Assembly: GCA_031423155.1 (NCBI GenBank)
Contig: JANPEZ010000078.1
Location: 1-20,520 of the forward strand
DNA length: 20,520 nucleotides
DNA from: JANPEZ01 sp031423155
GTDB lineage: Bacteria > Actinomycetota > UBA4738 > HRBIN12
Direction: 5' to 3'
The notes under the pieces are model-generated. The model was not told where the DNA came from and made no database searches. It saw only the letters and a list, made by a program, of their open reading frames with translations. Both the position numbers and the translations under genes were made by a program. Of the stretch, positions 15,229 to 20,520 are shown in pieces (the first letter of the stretch is position 1; the number at the start of each line of letters is the position of its first letter).

Positions 15229-16208
15229 TGGCACTGGGTGATCTCGGAGCTGCGATCGCGATCGCGCTGACCTACTTCGCGATCTTGTACCTCGCGGGCC
15301 TCGGCGGTCTGTTCAGCGAACGCTCGGGCATCGTGAACATAGGTCTCGAGGGGATGATGATCATCGGGACCGTCACCGGCTCGTGGGGCGCGCATCATTT
15401 CAGCTTGCCGGCGCCCGAGGGGCTCGGGTGGGGGATCCCGTTAGGACCCATCATGGGTCTGGTCATCGGGATGTCGTGCGGAGCCCTGTTCGCTTCGATC
15501 CACGCTCTGGCCACGGTGACGTTCCGCGTCGACCACATCGTGTCCGGTGTCGTGATCAACCTCGTCGCAGTCGGGCTGGCACGTTTCCTGTCCTCGATCT
15601 TCTTCGGACAGGCGACGCAGTCCGATTCGGGTCAACCACATCTGCAACCCGTCGACATCCCATTACTGGCGAACCTGCCGTGGGGGTTGGGACGAGCCTT
15701 TCAGAACCTGCCACCTATGGTGCTGGTTGCGGCGTTCCTCGTGATCCCGGCCACCTACGCGCTCAATCGAACCCGATGGGGCCTGCGATTGCGTTCTTGT
15801 GGAGAGAACCCGGAAGCGGCCCGCTCACTCGGAGTGCGAGTGGCGCCCCTGCGATATCAGGGAGTGCTGCTGTCCGGCGCGCTCGCGGGTCTTTCCGGCG
15901 CGTTCTTGAGTGTCGAGGTGGCTTACAACTGGAACGAGGGGCAGACGCTCGGTCTGGGGTTCATTGCCCTCGCCGCGCTGATCTTGTCGAACTGGAACTC
16001 CGTTCGACTGCTGGCCGCGGCGTTCATCTTCGGGTTCGCTCAGGCGATCCCGCTCCGCCTGGCCGACGCGCCGGTCATCCGGTTGATACCCCCCGAGTTC
16101 GTGCGGATGACTCCTTACGTCGTCACGATCGTGGTCCTGGCCGGTTTCGTGGGCAAGGTGCGCCCGCCCGAAGCCGCCGGCCGCGCCTACGAGGGCGGCG
16201 CCACCTAA
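15228..16208 (+). CDS. ABC transporter permease, BMP-type nucleoside importer (subunit 2)
   Basis: The 326-residue membrane protein is homologous in plan to the preceding permease but shorter. FSERSGIVNIGLEGMMIIG near residues 27-45 is the matching conserved loop. Later, GLRLRSCGENPEAARSLGV and LSGALAGLSGAFLS are hallmark segments. ATG 15228 overlaps the TGA of the first permease as TGATG. Its TAA at 16206-16208 overlaps the TAG of the convergent upp gene. It completes a lipoprotein, ATPase and two-permease importer. Confidence 0.92.
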   Translation: MALGDLGAAIAIALTYFAILYLAGLGGLFSERSGIVNIGLEGMMIIGTVTGSWGAHHFSLPAPEGLGWGIPLGPIMGLVIGMSCGALFASIHALATVTFRVDHIVSGVVINLVAVGLARFLSSIFFGQATQSDSGQPHLQPVDIPLLANLPWGLGRAFQNLPPMVLVAAFLVIPATYALNRTRWGLRLRSCGENPEAARSLGVRVAPLRYQGVLLSGALAGLSGAFLSVEVAYNWNEGQTLGLGFIALAALILSNWNSVRLLAAAFIFGFAQAIPLRLADAPVIRLIPPEFVRMTPYVVTIVVLAGFVGKVRPPEAAGRAYEGGAT

Positions 16209-16834
16209 CCGGGCGGAGTTCCGTACAGCCGGTCGCCGAAGTCCCCTAGGCCCGGAAGGATGTAGGCGTCCGCGTTCAGTTCTCGGTCGAGCGCGGCTGC
16301 CACCACCGGCACGTCGGGGTGGTCGGCCTGGATGCGCGAGAGACCCTCGGGTGCGGCCACCACGCACACGAACACCAGGTCGTCGGCCCCTGCCTCCTTC
16401 ACGTAGCGCAACGCCGCGGTTGCCGATCCACCAGTGGCGAGCATCGGGTCGACCAGCAGAGCCCTGCGCCCACTCATGGGTGGCAGCTTCGAGTAGTAGT
16501 CTCGGGGTTCATGCGTTACCTCGTCGCGTTCCATCCCGAGGTAGCCGACCACCGCGTCCGGATACAGATCGACGACGGCATCCAACAACCCCAGGCCGGC
16601 CCGCAGCACTGGTATCGCCACGATGCCCCTCACCAGTCGTGTGCCCTCGAACCGCTCCAAGGGCGTTTCGATCGTCGCGGGTTCCAAGGCAAGGTCTCGA
16701 GTCGCTTCGGCCACGAGCAGCGTGCCGAGGCGGCGCGTCAGGGCCCGGTATTCCGCGGGCCCGGTGGTGCGGTCGCGCAGGCGAGTTAGGAGGTCGCCCG
16801 CGAGAGGGTGCTCGAGCACGGTGAAGGCAGCCAT
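16205..16834 (-). CDS. upp: Uracil phosphoribosyltransferase
   Basis: The enzyme makes UMP from uracil and PRPP in pyrimidine salvage. The 209-residue length fits the family. Visible motifs are the PRPP loop VDPMLATGGSATAAL (about 128-142), the uracil site ILPGLGDFGDRLYGT near the C-terminus, and IPVLRAGLGL. ATG 16834 gives the normal short lead before HPLAG; an ATG at 16843 would add three residues. The frame extends to 16921, but that part is not conserved-looking and overlaps the aroF leader, so it is excluded. No strong ribosome site is visible. The gene converges on the importer operon with overlapping stops, which suits a role in using imported nucleobases. Confidence 0.93.
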   Translation of the reverse strand: MAAFTVLEHPLAGDLLTRLRDRTTGPAEYRALTRRLGTLLVAEATRDLALEPATIETPLERFEGTRLVRGIVAIPVLRAGLGLLDAVVDLYPDAVVGYLGMERDEVTHEPRDYYSKLPPMSGRRALLVDPMLATGGSATAALRYVKEAGADDLVFVCVVAAPEGLSRIQADHPDVPVVAAALDRELNADAYILPGLGDFGDRLYGTPPG

Positions 16835-16877
16835 ATGGGGCATCCTAGACGTGAGGATCTCTTCGAAGCCGCAGCGC

Positions 16878-16907
16878 TTGTCATAGAGGGCCCGCAACGC
16901 GCATGAT
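16878..16907 (+). promoter_or_regulatory. Candidate promoter for the DAHP synthase leader
   Basis: TTGTCA (16878-16883) and CATGAT (16902-16907) are separated by 18 bases. Transcription would start around 16913-16916, at or just before the ATG of the leader peptide. The leader would then be translated from a leaderless transcript, which fits the absence of a ribosome site before it. The -10 match is only moderate. Confidence 0.45.
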
Positions 16908-16915
16908 TGACCCCT

Positions 16916-16969
16916 ATGCAACGCTCTTTCGGCTACTGGTTCGCCTATTTCGGGGACAACCCGGGATAG
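16916..16969 (+). CDS. Aromatic-rich attenuator leader peptide of DAHP synthase gene
   Basis: A short frame ATG to TAG encodes MQRSFGYWFAYFGDNPG. Six of the eight residues at positions 5-12 are aromatic (F5, Y7, W8, F9, Y11, F12), covering all three aromatic amino acids. It ends 91 bases before the DAHP synthase start and overlaps the first segment of a multi-hairpin RNA. Leader peptides rich in the regulated amino acid are the classic sensing element of trp- and phe-type attenuation. Here stalling at any of the aromatic codons would report shortage of the end products of the common pathway. No ribosome site is seen; see the promoter entry. Expression of the peptide is inferred, not shown. 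Confidence 0.8.
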   Translation: MQRSFGYWFAYFGDNPG

Positions 16970-17032
16970 TCGCCTGTAGCCTCGTGGCAGACAGCGACCC
17001 CGGGTAAGACCCGGGGTTCTTCCTTCCCCGGG
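16959..17032 (+). promoter_or_regulatory. Transcription attenuator with four mutually pairing CCCGGG segments
   Basis: CCCGGG occurs at 16960-16965 (segment 1, in the last leader codons), 16999-17004 (2), 17010-17015 (3) and 17027-17032 (4). Segments 1 and 2 can form 7 bp (16959-16965 with 16999-17005), enclosing a bulged hairpin at 16971-16996. Segments 2 and 3 form a perfect 9-bp stem, the terminator. Segments 3 and 4 form 7 bp (17010-17016 with 17026-17032). If a ribosome stalls on the aromatic codons, segment 1 stays free, pairs with 2 and breaks the terminator. If it reaches the stop codon it covers segment 1 and the terminator forms. Structure was worked out by eye. Confidence 0.75.
16997..17025 (+). 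terminator. Intrinsic terminator of the attenuator
   Basis: ACCCCGGGT (16997-17005), a three-base AAG loop and ACCCGGGGT (17009-17017) make a perfect 9-bp stem. It is followed directly by TCTTCCTT, a T-rich though interrupted tail. It lies 35 bases before the DAHP synthase ATG, after the leader peptide, which is the position of a regulated rather than an end-of-operon terminator. Confidence 0.75.
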
Positions 17033-17060
17033 CCACCCGGACGGATACGGGAGGCATCAC

Positions 17061-18077
17061 ATGGTCATCGTCATGAAGCGGGACGCGACCGACGCGGACA
17101 TCGCCCGCGTCGGCGACAAGGTGCGCGATGCCGGCGGCGAGGCGTTCGTCTCGCGCGGCAGCGTCCACACCGTCATAGGGCTGGTAGGAGACACCGCTAT
17201 CTTCAGGGCGATCCCCTTCGAGCAGCTTCCCGGCGTCGATCACATCATCCAGGTCGGCAAGCCCTACAAGATGGTCGCGCGAGCGCTGCACCCCGCGCCA
17301 ACCATCGTCAAGGTTGGTCAGGTCGCTGTCGGTCGGGACACTTTCACCATCATCGCCGGCCCGTGTGCCGTGGAGACCCCCGATCAAGCGATGCTTGCCG
17401 CGAAAGCCGCCAAGGATGCGGGAGCCTCGATCCTTCGAGGCGGTGCGTACAAGCCGCGCACATCTCCCTACGCATTCCAAGGGCTCGGCAAGCAGGGGCT
17501 CGAGATACTCGCCGACTGCCGGCGCGAGACGGGCCTTCCGGTCGTGACCGAGGTCGTCGACTCGCGTGACGTAGAGCTCGTCGCCGAGTGGGCAGACTGC
17601 CTCCAGATCGGAACGCGCAACATGCAGAACTTCGAGCTGCTCAAGGAGGTCGGCGCCGTACAGAAGCCGGTCATGCTCAAGCGAGGTCTTTCCTCCACGG
17701 TCGAGGAATGGCTGATGGCCGCCGAGTACATCGCCCAGCGAGGCAACTCCGAGATCATCCTCTGCGAGCGCGGCATACGGACGTACGAACCTTCGACGCG
17801 CAACACTTTGGACCTGGGCGGGATGGGCGTGGCTCAGAGCGAGAGTCACCTGCCGGTGATCGTCGATCCTTCACACGCCACCGGCCGGCGAGAGTTGGTC
17901 GCGCCGATGGCGAGAGCGGCGATCGCCGCTGGAGCCGACGGGGTCATGATCGACGTGCATCACGCTCCCGAGGAGGCGCTCTGTGACGGACCTCAGGCCC
18001 TCACGCCGGAGATGCTCGCGGAGCTTGGGGCGCAGCTGAAGGCGCTCGCCGAGGTACTCGGCCGGCCCGTCAACTGA
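17061..18077 (+). CDS. aroF: 3-deoxy-7-phosphoheptulonate (DAHP) synthase, AroF/AroG type I-beta
   Basis: The enzyme joins phosphoenolpyruvate and erythrose 4-phosphate in the first step of the shikimate pathway. The 338-residue protein has an N-terminal ferredoxin-like regulatory domain (about 1-70, MVIVMKRDATDADI) and a TIM barrel after it. Active-site motifs are GPCAVE with metal Cys102, RGGAYKPRTSPYAFQG, IGTRNMQNF, MLKRG and VDPSHATG. The extra N-terminal domain is known in relatives to mediate feedback inhibition, so enzyme activity may be controlled as well as transcription. ATG 17061 follows GGGAGG (17049-17054) by six bases. The gene sits behind the aromatic leader peptide and terminator, and its stop is three bases from the convergent gene. 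Confidence 0.95.
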   Translation: MVIVMKRDATDADIARVGDKVRDAGGEAFVSRGSVHTVIGLVGDTAIFRAIPFEQLPGVDHIIQVGKPYKMVARALHPAPTIVKVGQVAVGRDTFTIIAGPCAVETPDQAMLAAKAAKDAGASILRGGAYKPRTSPYAFQGLGKQGLEILADCRRETGLPVVTEVVDSRDVELVAEWADCLQIGTRNMQNFELLKEVGAVQKPVMLKRGLSSTVEEWLMAAEYIAQRGNSEIILCERGIRTYEPSTRNTLDLGGMGVAQSESHLPVIVDPSHATGRRELVAPMARAAIAAGADGVMIDVHHAPEEALCDGPQALTPEMLAELGAQLKALAEVLGRPVN

Positions 18078-18080
18078 GAA

Positions 18081-18866
18081 CTAGGCCAGGACGATCGGGA
18101 CGACCTCGATGATGTCGCACGAGCCGCGCCAGCGCTGGAGCGACTCGGCCGGAGGACCGTTGCGGCTGCGACGCTTGTCGACCAGGAACCTGGCCGCCTC
18201 CTCCCACTCGGCGCCTTCGAGCACCTTCACGGTCCCGTAGATCTCATCGAGCGCGGTGTCGCGTAGCTTCCGTCGAGTCACGAGGACGACCTCGCTGGCA
18301 CCCGGCACGCCGGGAACCGTCTGCTCCTCGGGTCCGGACTGCTTCTGAGACAGGAAGTAGAGCTTGCCGTTCTTGTAGCCGAACCACGCCGGGATCATCT
18401 TCCGCTTGCCGCTCGGACCTTCGACCCCGATGAAGATGACGTCGGACTTCTTGAACCCGTCCTCCACTTCCTTGGGGAGTTTGACGGGAGCTTCCTGGAC
18501 ATAGACCGGGAACTCGGCCTCACCGACGATTACTCCCTCGACTATGAAGGAAGCGATATACGTGCCGGTCTCGTCCAGAACTGCATCGGAGATCACGTCG
18601 TCTGAGACGGTCAGGTCCATCTGGCCGGCCATGTGTTTGGCGACCGGACCCCACCTGTGGATCGTGCGACCGGAAGGCCCGATCAGCCGGATCTCCTCGC
18701 GGACGGTGCCGTTGGGGACCTTGTACTCGCGGTGGATCGTGAATGGGAGCGCCCGTCCGGGGCTTCCGAGCAGGTAGATGCCCGATGCGCTCTCCGTGCC
18801 GTATGCGTCCCACACGCGCTGGTCGGCCACGGTCGCCGCGACGAGCTCTCCCATGTCGGTCGCCAT
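18081..18866 (-). CDS. Uncharacterised two-part protein (beta-sandwich-like N-half, PPOX-like C-half)
   Basis: I do not recognise a named family. From ATG 18866 the protein has 261 residues. About 30-125 alternates short strands (LPFTIHREYKVPNG, EEIRLIGPSGRTIHRW, GTYIASFIVEG, AEFPVYVQEA) as in an Ig-like beta-sandwich with a ligand-binding or sensing role. About 140-225 (DVIFIGVEG, IPAWFGYKNGKLYFLSQK, ASEVVLVTRRK, ALDEIYGTVKVLEG) resembles the strand order of PPOX-like flavin-binding split barrels. No signal peptide is present, so it should be cytoplasmic. The frame is open upstream to 19448, but that part is antisense to the secreted-protein gene and is dropped. A -10-like TATCCT lies nine bases before the ATG. 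Confidence 0.6.
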   Translation of the reverse strand: MATDMGELVAATVADQRVWDAYGTESASGIYLLGSPGRALPFTIHREYKVPNGTVREEIRLIGPSGRTIHRWGPVAKHMAGQMDLTVSDDVISDAVLDETGTYIASFIVEGVIVGEAEFPVYVQEAPVKLPKEVEDGFKKSDVIFIGVEGPSGKRKMIPAWFGYKNGKLYFLSQKQSGPEEQTVPGVPGASEVVLVTRRKLRDTALDEIYGTVKVLEGAEWEEAARFLVDKRRSRNGPPAESLQRWRGSCDIIEVVPIVLA

Positions 18867-18968
18867 CGGGCGGAAAGGATACAGGCCCTTAGGCGGATTG
18901 CAGGCCGGCCGGTTCGTCTGAAAGGATGCCGTCCAGACCCCGCGCAAGGAGCCCTCATCGCCTATCAC
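18867..18968. promoter_or_regulatory. Divergent intergenic region before the secreted protein gene
   Basis: The 102 bases separate two divergent starts. On the - strand TATCCT (18876-18881 on the complement) is a candidate -10 box for the gene ending at 18081. On the + strand AAGGAG (18946-18951) is the only ribosome-site-like motif, but it is 17 bases before ATG 18969, longer than usual. No other structure was seen. Confidence 0.35.
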
Positions 18969-20520
18969 ATGCAGGCACGAGCCTTTCGTTCCCTCGTGGC
19001 GTCGGTCGTGTTGGCCTCGTTGGGTTTCGCTGCGCCTCACGCCCTCGCGGCTGACACGACCCCGCCGAAGATCTCCAAAGCGGTGATGCGCGACATGGAC
19101 GGTGACGACATGGCCGACCGGGTCCTGCTGACCTACTCCGAGCCCGTAACCCACACCGGCGATACCGACGGCACCTACCCGTTCTCGGTGGCGGGCTACA
19201 CGCTGCTCAAGGTTGGAGCCGCCTCGGGGGTTACCAAGATCACTCTCACGATAGGCGAACTTGGGGTCCCGGATATCTCGGCCACCCCCGTGATCGTCTA
19301 CTCGCAGACGAACTCCAAGCCCGTGCTCGACATCTCGACCAACCAGGCAAGCGCGCAGACATTCACCAAGACCAAAGCGCTGGATACCGACGCCGATGGC
19401 TACACGGCGGCCGCAGGAGACTGCGCACCAACCGATCCGGCGATCCATCCCGGCGTTCCCGACGCCCCGGACTCCTCGTTCGCCGACACCAACTGCGACG
19501 GCTTCGATGGGAACATCGATGACGCCTCGTTCGTAGCACCGACCGGGACCGGCAGCGCCTGCACGCTGCTCGCGCCGTGCGCGAAGGTGCAGACCGGCAT
19601 CGACGAGGCTGCAGCTGAAGGCCTCAGCGATGTATACGTGGCCGGAGGTTCGTACGCGGGCGGGGGGTTCGTGATGCAGAGCGGCGTTAACGTCTTCGGG
19701 GGATTCGGCTCGAACTTCCAGCGTGACCCCGCACTGGCGGTGGGATCTACGGAGGGGGTCATCGCGGGTTCGACCCTGGCCTCACTAGGCTTCGTCGCGC
19801 CTGCCGGATCGACTGCGACCGTTGTGGCGCACGACCTGTCGGATCCGACGACTCTCGCCGACCTCACACTGCAAGGCCTGAACGCAACTGCCCCCGGTGG
19901 AACCTCCTACGTGATCCACGCCATGAACGTTCCCGCCGGCGAACTGACCATCGCGCGGATCCAACTCACAGCCGGGAACGGCGTGGCCGGAGCCACGGGT
20001 TCTGCAGGCTTGGATGCTGTCAGCGTCGCCGCGACGTCGGGGATGGCTGGTGGCACCGGCGGCGCAGGCCGCGAGTACACCACCGTTTGTGACAGCTCGG
20101 GGCGGGGGGCGGCGGGCGCGGCCGGGACGAACTCGTCGCCTTCATCGCCTAGCGCCCGGTCCATGGACGGCGGCGCAGGCGGTCGTGGCGGACCCATGGA
20201 CACTTCATGCAGCTTTGGCTCCAGCAACTATTCGGCGCGTCCGGGGTTCACCGGGGTCAGCGCCACCTACGTTTCGGGGATCTTCGGCCTGGCGGGACTT
20301 GGCGGTCCTGCCAACTCCAGCGAGTGTAATGCAGGCGGTGGAACCGCCGGCGGCGACGGTTCGCCAGGCACGGTTGCGAACGGTAGCGGTGGCATGGCTT
20401 CAGTGGGCGGGTCTGTCTCGATCGGTGGATTCTGGAGCGCTTCGTCGGGCACCGGAGGAACCACCGGCGAGAACGGTAGCGGCGGTGGCGGAGGAGGCGG
20501 AGGAGGAGGCTGTGATGAGG
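18969..20520 (+). CDS. Secreted multi-domain protein with MopE-type motif and glycine-rich region (3' end outside window)
   Basis: The frame is open from ATG 18969 to the window edge (517 residues seen). A signal peptide (about 1-27, ending HALA before ADTTPP) implies export. Residues about 30-135 (DTTPPKISKAVMRDMDGDDM, then LTYSEPV) look like a bacterial Ig-like domain. Residues about 138-177 hold DTDADGYTAAAGDCAPTDP, IHPG and NCDGFDG, the pattern of the MopE-type putative metal-binding motif. From about 198, CTLLAPCAKVQTGIDEAAAEG and VYVAGGSY suggest a DUF1565-like parallel beta-helix. After about 335 the chain is very Gly/Ser/Ala-rich, with scattered cysteines and ten consecutive glycines near the edge. 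It is likely a cell-surface or released structural or adhesive protein. The function is unknown. Confidence 0.8.
   Translation, partial: MQARAFRSLVASVVLASLGFAAPHALAADTTPPKISKAVMRDMDGDDMADRVLLTYSEPVTHTGDTDGTYPFSVAGYTLLKVGAASGVTKITLTIGELGVPDISATPVIVYSQTNSKPVLDISTNQASAQTFTKTKALDTDADGYTAAAGDCAPTDPAIHPGVPDAPDSSFADTNCDGFDGNIDDASFVAPTGTGSACTLLAPCAKVQTGIDEAAAEGLSDVYVAGGSYAGGGFVMQSGVNVFGGFGSNFQRDPALAVGSTEGVIAGSTLASLGFVAPAGSTATVVAHDLSDPTTLADLTLQGLNATAPGGTSYVIHAMNVPAGELTIARIQLTAGNGVAGATGSAGLDAVSVAATSGMAGGTGGAGREYTTVCDSSGRGAAGAAGTNSSPSSPSARSMDGGAGGRGGPMDTSCSFGSSNYSARPGFTGVSATYVSGIFGLAGLGGPANSSECNAGGGTAGGDGSPGTVANGSGGMASVGGSVSIGGFWSASSGTGGTTGENGSGGGGGGGGGGCDE

Noticed and set aside
16843..16921. N-terminal extension of uracil phosphoribosyltransferase
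   Set aside because: Family members start near HPLAG, and the extension would lie over the leader promoter and the first leader-peptide codons.
16922..17060. Riboswitch or T-box before DAHP synthase
   Set aside because: No T-box specifier/antiterminator sequence or known aptamer core was seen, and the short aromatic frame with competing hairpins explains the region better.
20040..20520. GC-rich repetitive stretch as a tandem repeat or CRISPR array
   Set aside because: There is no constant repeat unit or spacing. The pattern is explained by glycine codons in the secreted protein gene.

Overview
The window is a GC-rich, tightly packed stretch of bacterial chromosome, most likely from an actinomycetote, possibly an uncultured lineage. 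Pointers are the strong GC bias at third codon positions, GTG and TTG starts, -10-like hexamers lying directly before start codons (leaderless style), very large cyclase/ATPase/TPR regulators, and a small CxxC/HWHxxC protein of a type common in actinobacteria. Taxonomy is inferred; no rRNA or other marker gene is present.

Left third (1-7433): a signalling block. Two paralogous regulators of the zinc ribbon, class III nucleotidyl cyclase, NTPase and TPR type lie on the + strand; the first is cut by the window edge. Between them, on the - strand, are a BBE-type FAD-linked oxidoreductase and an alpha/beta-hydrolase-like protein fused to a class III cyclase. The hydrolase domain has lost its nucleophile and histidine, and the cyclase has non-canonical substrate and transition-state residues.

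Middle (7451-11235): small housekeeping and accessory genes. These are a DUF72 protein, a TEX30/KANL3-like alpha/beta hydrolase, a 96-residue Cys/His protein, a 46-residue cysteine-rich microprotein, an HTH protein with a HicB-like N-terminal part, a histidine phosphatase, an SCP2-like protein and a PaaI-type thioesterase. Starts and stops overlap repeatedly, including a CTAG shared by two convergent stops.

Nucleoside block (11354-16834): a BMP-family lipoprotein, a double-NBD ABC ATPase and two permeases form one operon with TGATG couplings. It converges on uracil phosphoribosyltransferase (upp), suggesting nucleoside or nucleobase uptake and salvage.

Aromatic block (16878-18077): a DAHP synthase gene sits behind what reads as a complete transcription attenuator. 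It has a 17-residue leader peptide with six aromatic residues in eight positions (F, Y, W, F, Y, F). Four CCCGGG segments can pair in mutually exclusive ways, and a perfect 9-bp hairpin with a T-rich tail can act as the terminator. This is the most striking regulatory system in the window.

Right end (18081-20520): an unfamiliar two-domain protein on the - strand, and divergently a large secreted protein (Ig-like domain, MopE-type Asp/Cys motif, beta-helix-like part, glycine-rich tail) that runs off the window. No rRNA, tRNA, CRISPR array, insertion sequence or phage gene was found, and no gene-free stretch exceeds 300 bases.
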